Assembly (NCBI GenBank): GCA_025362975.1 | Contig: JANYES010000019.1 | Location: 1-64,000, forward strand | Direction of reading: 5' to 3' | Length of the DNA stretch: 64,000 bases | DNA from: Alphaproteobacteria bacterium | GTDB lineage: Bacteria > Pseudomonadota > Alphaproteobacteria > Rickettsiales > SXRF01 | In this document: piece after piece, positions 8,162-16,041 of the stretch | Layout: every line of letters begins with the position of its first letter | Position numbering within the stretch: position 1 is the stretch's first letter | The notes under the pieces: generated by a model | What the model saw: only the letters and a program-made list of their open reading frames with translations | Database searches by the model: none | Told to the model about the DNA's origin: nothing | Program-made: the position numbers and the translations under genes

Positions 8162-8363
8162 TTTCGGAATAGCTGTCCCGAAATACGGTTCTAGTCCGCG
8201 TGGGAGCCTGAGTTGGCTCTGGTTCTGAATTTCCGATACCCAATTTGTGCAATCGAGGCATGAATCTTTAGAGTTCAACAAGATGAACGGTTCTAACAAG
8301 TTGAATGACCATATGCTTTTGTTCGACGAATAGATTTATTCGTATATAGCTTCCTTACACTCC

Positions 8364-8385
8364 ATTCGTTACAAATTCGTTACAA
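8364..8385 (+). promoter_or_regulatory. Tandem 11-bp direct repeat upstream of the PepSY gene
   Basis: Two perfect, adjacent copies of ATTCGTTACAA occupy 8364-8374 and 8375-8385, ending 45 bp before the PepSY start. An 11-bp tandem period is the usual spacing for response regulators of the OmpR/PhoB class. No cognate regulator is adjacent, but an OmpR-type pair is encoded at 19.6-21.6 kb beside a paralogous PepSY gene. Nothing else is recognised in 8162-8430, apart from a degenerate T-arm-like GGTTCTAGTCCG near 8188. Confidence 0.35.
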
Positions 8386-8430
8386 GTCGAGACAGATTAG
8401 AAAAACCAAATAATTAGAAAGTAATCATAT

Positions 8431-8832
8431 ATGAAATGGCATATCACTCTGACTCTCCCACTTGTACTATTTGCGTTCACCGCCGCTGCAAACGAACAAA
8501 TAGATAGCAATGCTTGCAGCATTAAAACGCCGAATGATACTGCCGAATCAGAGCTTTCAAAACTCGCCAAGATTACTATGGATGATGCCCAAAAAATTGC
8601 CTTTGATAGCATTAAGGGCAAGAGCAAAAAAGTTGGTGACAAAGAACTTGAAGCGGAACATGGCTGCCTCATATACTCGTTTGATATTCAAGTAACTGGC
8701 AAATCTGGCACTGAGGAAGTTGCCGTTGACGCAGGTACGGGGAAAATTCTTTCGCATACGCACGAAAGCCCCAAACAAGTAAAAGCCGAACAAGTAGAAG
8801 ATAAAGCTGCAGCAGCAAACAAAGGTAAATAA
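8431..8832 (+). CDS. PepSY-domain secreted protein
   Basis: A 133-residue protein with a Sec signal peptide (MKWHITLTLPLVLFAFTAAA) and one PepSY domain. KITMDDAQKIAFDSIKGK opens the domain, and CLIYSFDIQV plus the closing EVAVDAGTGKILSHTHES are its hallmark strands. It is clearly paralogous to the protein at 23529-23918 inside the tRNA-Gly island: the closing strand, AGTGKILSH.HES, is nearly identical. PepSY proteins are periplasmic or membrane-attached modules thought to inhibit peptidases or bind small ligands. It stands alone here between a tRNA scar and a decayed gene, so it may be a leftover of an older island. Confidence 0.85.
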   Translation: MKWHITLTLPLVLFAFTAAANEQIDSNACSIKTPNDTAESELSKLAKITMDDAQKIAFDSIKGKSKKVGDKELEAEHGCLIYSFDIQVTGKSGTEEVAVDAGTGKILSHTHESPKQVKAEQVEDKAAAANKGK

Positions 8833-8965
8833 TATCCACCCAAGCATACAGATTTTCTGCTTCAGCTGCTTCATGTAGCAATTGAATATGGGTTCTAGCT
8901 GCTTTAGAAGTTTTGGCAGTAAAGGTGATTTATCAATCTTCGCCGTGATTAGATGAAATTCAAAC

Positions 8966-9253
8966 TTGATAAAAGAATACGAAGAACAAAAGACACCCGA
9001 GTCGCATTGGGTGCATGATGTCGATAAGCTAGATCCTTTGTTTGTCGCTTTATAGTACGAAGCAAAATATCCGCAGCAAATGGGATTATTCAAAGAGTTT
9101 GCCGATTACGCCGGGCCACGCCTGAAAACAGAAAAGGGCAAAGCTCTATACAGCGACCATGTTGAAAATCAGGTAGCATACCGTCAAGACCATCGTAATG
9201 CATTTAATTCTGACGCATTAACTGCAAGAGGCTCATGGGCAAGCCGAGCATAA
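8966..9253 (+). pseudogene. Decayed HD-domain hydrolase (HDDC2/YfbR-like), C-terminal remnant
   Basis: Reading from 8966 in one frame gives LIKEYEEQKTPESHWVHDVD and KLDPLFVAL, an internal stop (TAG at 9053), then YEAKYPQ… and RLKTEKGKALY up to a TAA at 9251. The EYEE-K-PE…V-D-DKL…YE pattern matches the C-terminal half of HD-domain nucleotidase-like proteins of the HDDC2/YfbR group. No intact N-terminal HD motif is found upstream, so the gene has lost its start and carries a nonsense codon. The stretch is AT-rich like the import block and marks its right edge. The identification rests on this one segment. Confidence 0.5.
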
Positions 9254-9443
9254 AGCATCCGATTATTGGAGAGTTCTATTTATTTCCAAAATCCGGTTCG
9301 AAGTTTCTCCGCGCGGGTGCACCATTACCGCGTAACCAGCTAGGCTATGTGGCGTAGGGCATGACACGAAAGCCACCCGAATAATCAAGTTGGCATTGGG
9401 CGCATAAAAGCGTACATCTACCGTCTGAATCACGGAGGGCGGT

Positions 9444-9671
9444 ATGAGCGACGAAGACATCAAAACCAAGGATAGCAACGGCAATATCTTAAACGACGGC
9501 GACTCCGTGACGCTGATCAAAGACCTGCCCGTCAAAGGTACCAACGTGACGCTTAAGCGCGGCACGAAAATCAGCAATATCCGCCTGACCCATAACGAAG
9601 AGGAAATCGAGTGCAACGCCGAGAAAGTCAAAGGCTTGGTGCTTAAAACCTGCTTCCTGAAAAAAGCCTGA
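9444..9671 (+). CDS. PhnA/YjdM C-terminal-domain protein
   Basis: A 75-residue protein matching the C-terminal domain of PhnA (YjdM): KDSNGNILNDGDSVTLIKDL and VKGTNVTLKRGTKISNIRL are the family strands, ending in LKTCFLKKA. Full-length PhnA has about 110 residues with an N-terminal zinc ribbon that is absent here, so this is a domain-only version. Despite the historical name, PhnA-type proteins are not proven to act in phosphonate use. Its stop shares one base with the ATG of the MazG-like gene, so the two are probably translationally coupled. Confidence 0.85.
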   Translation: MSDEDIKTKDSNGNILNDGDSVTLIKDLPVKGTNVTLKRGTKISNIRLTHNEEEIECNAEKVKGLVLKTCFLKKA

Positions 9672-10246
9672 TGTACGTTTCGGCGCTTGGCGACATTGCG
9701 GGCGCATCGGCGTTTTTGCGTGCGCATGCGCTTGAGGCGAAGGCATCGAAAGCGGGATTTGCATGGCCCGATGCCCGCAGCGTGCTGGAAAAAATACGCG
9801 AAGAGCTGGAAGAAGTTGATCGCGCCGATTCGGCGCATGAAAAAGAAGAACTTGGCGATCTGTTGCTGGCAACGGTGACGCTGGTGTGCTTTTTGAAAAC
9901 CGAGCCGCAGGGGCTGATTGTTCCAGTGCCGGAAGCATCGGCGCAGGCCAGCATCGAGAGTATGGGCGCGAACACGAGCGCGGTTGAAACGGCGCTTGCC
10001 GCCAGCGATATGGACGCCGCGCGGGGGCATATCGCGCAGTTACTCGCTGAAATCACCCGCTATGCGCAGGACCGACATATTGACGCGCAAAGCGCGCTTG
10101 ATGCCGCCAATCGCAAGTTTATTGAGCGTTTCGATTATGTTGGCAAGGCCCTGCATATTGAGGGCACGACGATAGCGCAAGCGTCGCTCGAAACCCTCCT
10201 CCGGCTGTGGGGTGAGGCGAAATATCATTATAATACAGAAATATAA
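9671..10246 (+). CDS. MazG-like nucleotide pyrophosphohydrolase
   Basis: A 191-residue all-alpha protein. The MazG core is visible early: KIREELEEVDRADSAHEKEE followed by LGDLLLATVTLVC gives the EExxE…ExxD metal-binding arrangement near residues 42-60. MazG enzymes hydrolyse nucleoside triphosphates to monophosphates and pyrophosphate, with Mg. A second weak MazG-like segment (FIERFDYVGKAL…LLRLWGEAKYH) closes the protein. An insertion between residues 75 and 140 (PVPEASAQASIESMG…) has no clear homology and is Ala-rich. It overlaps the preceding PhnA-like gene by one base. Confidence 0.78.
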   Translation: MYVSALGDIAGASAFLRAHALEAKASKAGFAWPDARSVLEKIREELEEVDRADSAHEKEELGDLLLATVTLVCFLKTEPQGLIVPVPEASAQASIESMGANTSAVETALAASDMDAARGHIAQLLAEITRYAQDRHIDAQSALDAANRKFIERFDYVGKALHIEGTTIAQASLETLLRLWGEAKYHYNTEI

Positions 10247-10297
10247 AAGTTGTAATCTTTAATTGCTATATTGCTCCTTCATCATCAGGAGGTTTGT

Positions 10298-10769
10298 ATG
10301 GGTTTTAATGCGTATGAAATCGATGCGGCAACTAAGGAAAAGCTGCTCGCCGCCTTTCCACCGAAATACCCGACCGTTCTGGCCGATCACATTACCCAGA
10401 ATTTCGGCGTGGCCGCCGGAACCCCAAATCCGCAGCCAGGCTCGGTGAAAGTCGTGAGCGTGGCCGATGACGGGCGCGGCGTGCCAAATCATCGCCGTGC
10501 CGGAAGTCGGTGGCGGCAGGATTTGCGCGGCAGCCGAAGGGCTGGTCGATATCGGCGTGGTCGAACGCCCGTTTTCGCATTGGGATTTAGCGGCGGCGCA
10601 CGCGGTGATTAAAGCCGCAGGCGGTGAGATTGTCGATGCCACAACTAAAGAGCCGATCAGCTATGCCAATCCTGAACTGTCGCTCACGCCCTGTTTCGGC
10701 GCGAGCCACGAAACGCTGAAATTACTGGGCTTATCGAACGATAGCCCACGCGTCGGGAGGACGATGTAA
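10298..10769 (+). pseudogene. Chimeric remnant: unrelated N-terminal gene fused out of frame to the end of a CysQ/IMPase gene
   Basis: From the ATG at 10298 (strong AGGAGG ahead) the first ~60 codons encode MGFNAYEIDAATKEKLLAAF and YPTVLADHITQNFGV, the opening of a small conserved family with an HITxxFG motif. Around 10480 this similarity stops and the frame runs into junk ending at 10612. In another frame, up to 10769, the sequence reads ICAAAEGLVDIGVVERPFSH and WDLAAAHAVIKAAGGEIVD, the C-terminal part of an inositol-monophosphatase/CysQ phosphatase with its WDxAA metal motif. The simplest reading is a deletion that joined two neighbouring genes. No intact CysQ is present in the window. Confidence 0.6.
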
Positions 10770-10770
10770 T

Positions 10771-11029
10771 ATGCCGGTTTTTGAACGCACGCGCGTGCTT
10801 TGCAACAAATACGATGAGCCGAAGACCATTTTTGGCGAATTCAACGAACGCTTTCGCAAGTGATGATTTCATGAATGCCGGGCGCGCGCTGGAGATGCTG
10901 TTCCACGCTAACGGAGTCTACCCGTTCCAGGCACCTAAGCCGCGCAACGATTACACTATCGGGCTGCCGCCGCAGGGCTTCGACAAGCTCAACGAAATCG
11001 CAGGCCACGAAGCGGGACGCGCTATTTAG
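10771..11029 (+). pseudogene. Short coding debris (two fragments of unrecognised genes)
   Basis: Two short open stretches lie here. One, 10771-10863, encodes 30 residues (MPVFERTRVLCNKYDEPKTI…). The other, from an ATG at 10871 to 11029, encodes 52 residues (…LEMLFHANGVYPFQAPK…). The codon use looks coding and both begin or end abruptly, so they resemble the start and end of one or two genes that lost their middles. I recognise neither. They follow the chimeric CysQ remnant directly, which makes 10.3-11.0 kb a decaying patch in otherwise dense sequence. Confidence 0.35.
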
Positions 11030-11789
11030 CGGATTGCTTCTTAAGCGCCTTGATCAGCAACGCGGTCAGCCTATCCACCGATTGCGGATTTTGCCCCGTG
11101 ATGATCTGCCCATCGTGCACGGCGCTGGGCTTGAATGGCGGTGCGAGCACCATGACCGCACCGCTCATTTCGAGCGCCAAATCGGGATAGGTGGGGACGG
11201 CGTTTTCAAAATGCAGTTGCACTTCTTCCGCCTTGGTAAACGCGGCGATTTTAAGCTTCGGCAAAATCGACTTGTTGTCCTTATCATTGATGCCGAAGAG
11301 CGCCATCGGCGCGTGGTCGAGCGCGGCGATGATTTTGCCTTCGCTATAAAGATGCCACAGTAGACGCGTAAGCGCCTGATTGTCGAGATGGTCCCACATC
11401 ACTCCGTGGCCGCCGGGCATGTAAATGGCGGAATAATCCGCGGATTTGAGATCGGCGAGCGGTGCGGCGTTGTGGAACATCTGCATAGCGTCTTTATCGG
11501 CGAGGAAGCGGGCGTTGGCAGGATTTTTTTCGTCATTGCTGCGCGGATCGATGGGCGGTGTCAGGCCGTTGATCGAGGCCATGCTCACGGCGAATCCCGC
11601 CTGCTTCAGCGCGTAATACGGCACTGCCACGCTCGATAACCACACGCCGGTTTTTTTGCCCGTGCCAAACAGCTCGGCGTTGGAGGTCATCAGGAACAAA
11701 ACTGGTTTGGTTTTGCTGTCGGCGAATGCTGGCTGCGCAAGGCCCAGCAAGGCCGCGAAAAGCAAGACTGCGAATCGGAATAGGTGCAT
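11022..11789 (-). CDS. Secreted DJ-1/PfpI-family protein lacking the nucleophile Cys
   Basis: A 255-residue protein; the start at 11789 gives a signal peptide (MHLFRFAVLLFAALLGLAQP). The fold is DJ-1/PfpI (class I glutamine-amidotransferase-like): YSAIYMPGGHGVMWDHLDN is the family oxyanion-loop region, and IIAALDHAPMAL near residue 153 is the nucleophile elbow. In catalytic members the elbow reads AxCHGP; here the Cys is replaced by Asp (ALDHAP). The usual chaperone, glyoxalase or peptidase chemistry is therefore not expected, and the protein may be a binding module or use a different mechanism. The signal peptide places it in the periplasm, which is uncommon for the family. It converges with the debris at 10.9-11.0 kb. 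Confidence 0.82.
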   Translation of the reverse strand: MHLFRFAVLLFAALLGLAQPAFADSKTKPVLFLMTSNAELFGTGKKTGVWLSSVAVPYYALKQAGFAVSMASINGLTPPIDPRSNDEKNPANARFLADKDAMQMFHNAAPLADLKSADYSAIYMPGGHGVMWDHLDNQALTRLLWHLYSEGKIIAALDHAPMALFGINDKDNKSILPKLKIAAFTKAEEVQLHFENAVPTYPDLALEMSGAVMVLAPPFKPSAVHDGQIITGQNPQSVDRLTALLIKALKKQSAK

Positions 11790-11933
11790 GGTCGTATCCC
11801 CTGTTGCGTCTGTACGGATGAAAAACAACGGAAAAACCGCTTTTAATACCCGTATACGACCATAAATCATAATAAATCGTTAATGAATAAGGCTTATACT
11901 AATTCATTAACTATTTTTACAATACGTTACAGC

Positions 11934-14282
11934 ATGATATCTGGAAGCCCAGTGACACGTCCGGTAGCGACCCGCGAGAGCGGTTTTTCGCTGCTGCAAA
12001 CCAGCATCATCCTGATGATGGCAGCGATGGTGCTGATCTCCTTCGTCCCGGGTCAGGGCGCAGGCGACGCCAACCAGAAACTTCTCGATAGCATCGCCAA
12101 ACTCAACAAAGTTGAAGACGGCATGAACCGCTTCATGGCGGTGCAGGGACGCCGCCCCTGCCCGGCCGATGCCTCCAGGGACGTTAACGCCGCGAATTTC
12201 GGGGTTGAAGCGGGCACGGTTACGCCTAACTCGCCCGTGGGCGGTTGCACGGGCGGCTCGCCCGCCGCCAATATGGGGCCCGACGCAGGCAGCGGGCTGG
12301 TCGTCGCGGGGGCGATTCCCACCAAAACACTCGGTCTGCCGGACGATTACGCGTATGACGCATGGGGCCGTCGCTTCACCTACGAAGTCGATATCCGCGC
12401 CACCAAGGCCAGCACCTGCTATAACCTTCACACCGGCGGCCTCGCCGTCAAAACCCGCGACCCGACCGGCACGGTGCGCAACACCGATAACGTGATGTAC
12501 GCCTACATAACCCACGGCCCGGGCGGCTACGGCGCATGGCCCGCGCAAGGCTCGACACTCGCCAACCGCGTCAACACCGGCATTTCCGATGCCGATAAGC
12601 AGAACAACGCCGGGGTGAACGCTGCCTTCCTGTACAACACCACCAACTTCACCAACACCCTCTACGCCAAAGACCGCACCGCCCAATACGACGACACGAT
12701 TTACTACCTCGACGCGATGAAAAACACCTGCTGCGTGGGACAGGCCTGCAATAACGCCGCGGGCTTCGCCGGGCAAGGCACCGCGACCAATGACGCCGTC
12801 GGCAATGCGCTCATCACCCTCGATTTGAACGGCGACGGCCTGTCCGATATCGCCGTCTGCGCGCCGAACGCCTCACCGGGCGGGCGCACGGGCGCGGGTT
12901 CGCTGTATGTACTGTTCGGCTCGCGCAGCACGTTTTACGGCACGGCGATCAATCTAAGCACGCTCAACGGCTCCAACGGCGTGCGCATCGACGGCACCAA
13001 CGCGGGCGATCATCTATGCTCGAGCCTCGCCACGGGTGACGTCAACGGCGACGACATCAACGATCTTATCATCGGCACCAGCGCCTATGCCAGCAACACC
13101 GGCGCGGTGTATGTCGTGCTCGGCGGCAACGGCGCGTGGCCGTCAAGCTTCACCATCAGCGCGCTCGTCGGTAGCGGCGGTGCGGGCAACGGCACGCGCG
13201 GCTGGCGCATCGACGGCGAAACCACGAGCGATAAATTCGGCAGCTCCGTCGCCTCGCGCGATTTCAACGGCGACGATTTCGACGACATCCTAATCGGCGC
13301 CAACGGCGCGGCGTCCAGCGCTGGCGCGGGATATCTGATCTGCGGCGGCGGCGGCCCGTGGGCGGCGTCAATGTCCATCAGCGGACTTGCGGGAATGCCC
13401 GGCCCGGTGCCGACCTGCGGGATTAAACTCAGGAACAACTCGGGTTTGCCCGACAAGTTCGGAAGCTCGGCGGCGATGGGCAATATCAACGGCGATAACT
13501 ACGCCGACGCCATCATGGGCGCACCTTACGCGCAGGTGGGCGTACGTCCCGAAGCGGGCAAAACCTACGCCATCTGCGGCGGCAACGGCACTTATACCAC
13601 CCCCATCGATATCAACACACTGACCGGCATTCCCGGAGCGCCGGGAAGCTGCGGCACGGTGTTCACCGGGGTGGCCACCCAGCATCATTCCGGCACCGCC
13701 CTTGAGGTCAGCGACATGAACGGCGACGGCATCATGGACGTGGTCATCGGCGCACCCAACGCCAACCCGATGGGACGCGTCAACGCCGGTTCCACCTATG
13801 TGGTCTACGGTAAAGTCAGCGGCTTCGGCGCCACGTTCGACCTCAATACCGTGAATTATAATACAACGGGCTTCCGCATCGACGGGCTGGCCGGCGACCA
13901 GTCCGGCACCTCGCTGCACGGCCACTGCGACGTCAACGGCGACGGCATCCCGGATTTAATCATCGGTGCCCCCTACAAATCGCCAGCGGCGCGCACTTAC
14001 GCTGGCGGCGGCTATCTTATTTTTGGCGCAGCGACGTCCATCTCCACCCTCGATGTCGGCCTGTTCGACGGCAGCCAGGGCGTGGCCCTCTTCGGCGCGG
14101 TGGCGGGCGATCATGCGGGCATGAGCGTTGCCAGCGGCGACGCGTATAATTTCGGCATCTGCAACGTCCTTGTCGGCGCACCCGACGCGCAGGTAGGCGC
14201 CAACACCGGGGCTGGCAGCATCTTCACCGTACTCGGCCAGCACAGTTGGAAAGGCACGTTCGACTTAAGCACCGTACGCTAA
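11934..14282 (+). CDS. Prepilin-like protein with a seven-repeat FG-GAP β-propeller
   Basis: A very large pilin-like protein of 782 residues. Near the N-terminus ESGFSLLQTSIILMMAAMVL gives a type IV prepilin peptidase site (G|F) and the hydrophobic α1 helix; mature position 5 is Gln instead of Glu. A globular section with GRRPCPAD follows, as in other pseudopilin-like proteins. The rest holds seven FG-GAP units (LNGDGLSDIAVCAP, VNGDDINDLIIG, FNGDDFDDILIG, INGDNYADAIMGAP, MNGDGIMDVVIGAP, VNGDGIPDLIIGAP, and a last one without its Ca loop), predicting an integrin-α-like seven-bladed propeller. The start at 11934 is chosen because the 17 codons from the ATG at 11883 are AT-rich and resemble a promoter. 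The assembly operon at 50-56.6 kb may build it into a filament (inference). Confidence 0.85.
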   Translation: MISGSPVTRPVATRESGFSLLQTSIILMMAAMVLISFVPGQGAGDANQKLLDSIAKLNKVEDGMNRFMAVQGRRPCPADASRDVNAANFGVEAGTVTPNSPVGGCTGGSPAANMGPDAGSGLVVAGAIPTKTLGLPDDYAYDAWGRRFTYEVDIRATKASTCYNLHTGGLAVKTRDPTGTVRNTDNVMYAYITHGPGGYGAWPAQGSTLANRVNTGISDADKQNNAGVNAAFLYNTTNFTNTLYAKDRTAQYDDTIYYLDAMKNTCCVGQACNNAAGFAGQGTATNDAVGNALITLDLNGDGLSDIAVCAPNASPGGRTGAGSLYVLFGSRSTFYGTAINLSTLNGSNGVRIDGTNAGDHLCSSLATGDVNGDDINDLIIGTSAYASNTGAVYVVLGGNGAWPSSFTISALVGSGGAGNGTRGWRIDGETTSDKFGSSVASRDFNGDDFDDILIGANGAASSAGAGYLICGGGGPWAASMSISGLAGMPGPVPTCGIKLRNNSGLPDKFGSSAAMGNINGDNYADAIMGAPYAQVGVRPEAGKTYAICGGNGTYTTPIDINTLTGIPGAPGSCGTVFTGVATQHHSGTALEVSDMNGDGIMDVVIGAPNANPMGRVNAGSTYVVYGKVSGFGATFDLNTVNYNTTGFRIDGLAGDQSGTSLHGHCDVNGDGIPDLIIGAPYKSPAARTYAGGGYLIFGAATSISTLDVGLFDGSQGVALFGAVAGDHAGMSVASGDAYNFGICNVLVGAPDAQVGANTGAGSIFTVLGQHSWKGTFDLSTVR

Positions 14283-14357
14283 CGAATACGGGGCTTGCAA
14301 ACGGCGCTTCCATCGCGTAAAAAATCCCTGAAGCAACTTTCAGATTTTTTCCACCGC

Positions 14358-15131
14358 ATGAATTTCCTAGCTCCTATCGGGCGCGTTTTCCTCGATTTCC
14401 TTTCTGCAACGGGCCGTCTGGCCCTGTTCGTGTGGGCCGCGTTGAGCGGTATCCTGCGCCGCCCGTTTTATACGCGCATGCTGCTTAAACAGCTTGTTGA
14501 GCTGGGCTATTATTCCCTTCCAGTTGTCGGCATGACGGCGATTTTCACCGGCGCTGCCCTTGCGCTTCAAACCTATTCCGGGTTTTCGCGCTTTAATGCC
14601 GAAAGCTCGGTGGCCATTGTGGTAGTGCTGGCGATTACACGTGAGCTTGGCCCCGTCATGGCCGGGCTGATGGTGGCCGGGCGCATCGGTGCGGCCTATG
14701 CCGCTGAAATCGGCACCATGCGCGTGACCGAGCAAATCGACGCGCTGACGACACTATCCACCGACCCCTATAAATACCTCGTGCTGCCGCGCCTGCTGGC
14801 GGGGTTGACCATGCTGCCGATACTGGTGCTGGTGGGTGATATCCTCGGCGTGTTCGGCGGCTACATGGTGAGCGTGCACAAGCTGCATTTCGCGCCGATG
14901 CCTTATCTTAAATCCACCGCGCAGTATTTGCAGCAGAAGGACGTCGTGTCCGGGTTGATCAAGGCGTCGGTGTTCGGGTTTATCATTTCGCTGATGGGTT
15001 GTTACCACGGGTTCCACTCCAAGGGCGGTGCGCAGGGCGTAGGTGCTGCGACCACGCATGCGGTGGTGTCGGCGTCGATCCTGATCCTGCTTTCCAACTA
15101 TGTTTTAACGGCGTTACTGTTCGGCAAATGA
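14358..15131 (+). CDS. mlaE: MlaE-family ABC transporter permease
   Basis: A 257-residue inner-membrane permease of the MlaE (DUF140) family, which moves phospholipids or other lipids between membranes as part of the Mla/Mce-type complex. Family signatures include the conserved core TRELGPVMAGLMVAGRIGAA and the following MRVTEQIDAL. Translation may begin at ATG 14358 (MNFLAPIGRVF…) or at an in-frame TTG at 14295; neither has a good ribosome-binding site, and family length favours 14358. The stop overlaps the ATG of the ATPase gene (ATGA). No mlaD gene follows here. MlaA and MlaC homologues are encoded separately on the island at 21.7-23.1 kb. Confidence 0.9.
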   Translation: MNFLAPIGRVFLDFLSATGRLALFVWAALSGILRRPFYTRMLLKQLVELGYYSLPVVGMTAIFTGAALALQTYSGFSRFNAESSVAIVVVLAITRELGPVMAGLMVAGRIGAAYAAEIGTMRVTEQIDALTTLSTDPYKYLVLPRLLAGLTMLPILVLVGDILGVFGGYMVSVHKLHFAPMPYLKSTAQYLQQKDVVSGLIKASVFGFIISLMGCYHGFHSKGGAQGVGAATTHAVVSASILILLSNYVLTALLFGK

Positions 15132-15895
15132 GCAATCCTAAAATTGAACTTCGCGGTGTCAGCAAATCTTTCGGGGCCAAAACGGTGCTGGACGGGATTG
15201 ATCTGACGGTGGAAAAAGGCGAATCGATGGTGGTGATCGGCGGCTCGGGCACGGGCAAATCGGTGCTGATTAAATGCATCCTAGGCATACTGCAGCCCGA
15301 CGAAGGCTCCATCAAAATCGACGGTATCGAAGTAACCACGCTCTCGCGATACGAGCGGCAGGAAACTATGCGCAAATTCGGCATGCTGTTTCAGGGCGGG
15401 GCGCTGTTCGACTCGATTTCCGTATGGGAAAATATCACCTTTGCGTTGTTGCAGAACAAGCAGATTTCCAAACCCAAGGCCCGCGAGCTGGCGATTGAGA
15501 AGCTGAAATCCGTGGGCCTCGGCCCTGACGTGGCGAATTTGTCGCCTTCGGAACTCTCCGGCGGTATGCAAAAGCGCGTAGCGCTGGCACGCGCGATAGC
15601 CGCAAACCCGGAAATCATTTTCTTCGACGAACCGACAACCGGGCTGGACCCCATCATGGCGGACGTGATCAACCACTTGATCGTTAAATGCTCGAAGGAG
15701 CTGGGTGCTACGACCCTGTCCATCACCCATGACATGGCTAGCGTTCGTTCCATCGCCAACCGCGTTGCCATGCTCTACAAAGGCAAGCTCATCTGGCAGG
15801 ACGATGTATCGCGCATCGATGATAGCGGCAACGCCTATGTGGACCAGTTTGTTCACGGCCGTGCCGAAGGCCCGATTACGGCCGATTTACGCTGA
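15128..15895 (+). CDS. mlaF: MlaF-type ABC transporter ATPase
   Basis: ATP-binding subunit (255 residues) that powers the MlaE permease. Walker A is GGSGTGKS (about residues 38-45), the signature is LSGGMQKR, and Walker B with the catalytic Glu is IIFFDEPTTGLDP, followed by the switch His in ITHDMAS. It starts inside the mlaE stop codon, which guarantees coupled translation. The C-terminal extension (…IDDSGNAYVDQFVHGRAEG) matches MlaF proteins, where the tail helps dimer packing. Together with mlaE it forms a two-gene transport core; partner proteins must come from elsewhere in the genome. Confidence 0.93.
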   Translation: MSNPKIELRGVSKSFGAKTVLDGIDLTVEKGESMVVIGGSGTGKSVLIKCILGILQPDEGSIKIDGIEVTTLSRYERQETMRKFGMLFQGGALFDSISVWENITFALLQNKQISKPKARELAIEKLKSVGLGPDVANLSPSELSGGMQKRVALARAIAANPEIIFFDEPTTGLDPIMADVINHLIVKCSKELGATTLSITHDMASVRSIANRVAMLYKGKLIWQDDVSRIDDSGNAYVDQFVHGRAEGPITADLR

Positions 15896-15997
15896 TTGTA
15901 GAAATTTCACGATTTATTAACGTTTTTACAAAAACAACTTATTGATTTTAATCAATTAACGTTGTCACAAAATCTTAAAAAATATCATTAAATTCTG

Positions 15998-16006
15998 TGC
16001 TATTAT
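15998..16006 (+). promoter_or_regulatory. Extended -10 promoter of the first twin paralogue
   Basis: TGC followed directly by TATTAT (TG at 15998-15999, hexamer 16001-16006) is an extended -10 element in an AT-rich gap, 36 bp before the start codon. No good -35 is seen at the standard distance, as is common for extended -10 promoters. The downstream paralogue has the same element. Confidence 0.4.
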
Positions 16007-16041
16007 AAAGCTCTATCGTGATTAAAAAAACAGGAGCATCT

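Noticed and set aside
8557-9093. Minus-strand frame overlapping the PepSY gene
   Set aside because: It is antisense to a clear secreted PepSY protein and to the HD-domain remnant, with low-complexity translation.
10298-10612. An intact small gene of 104 codons
   Set aside because: Family similarity stops after about 60 codons and the rest is out-of-frame CysQ sequence.
11907-12776. Long antisense open frame opposite the propeller gene
   Set aside because: It is a shadow of a GC-rich repetitive gene; the + strand frame has the prepilin leader and FG-GAP repeats.
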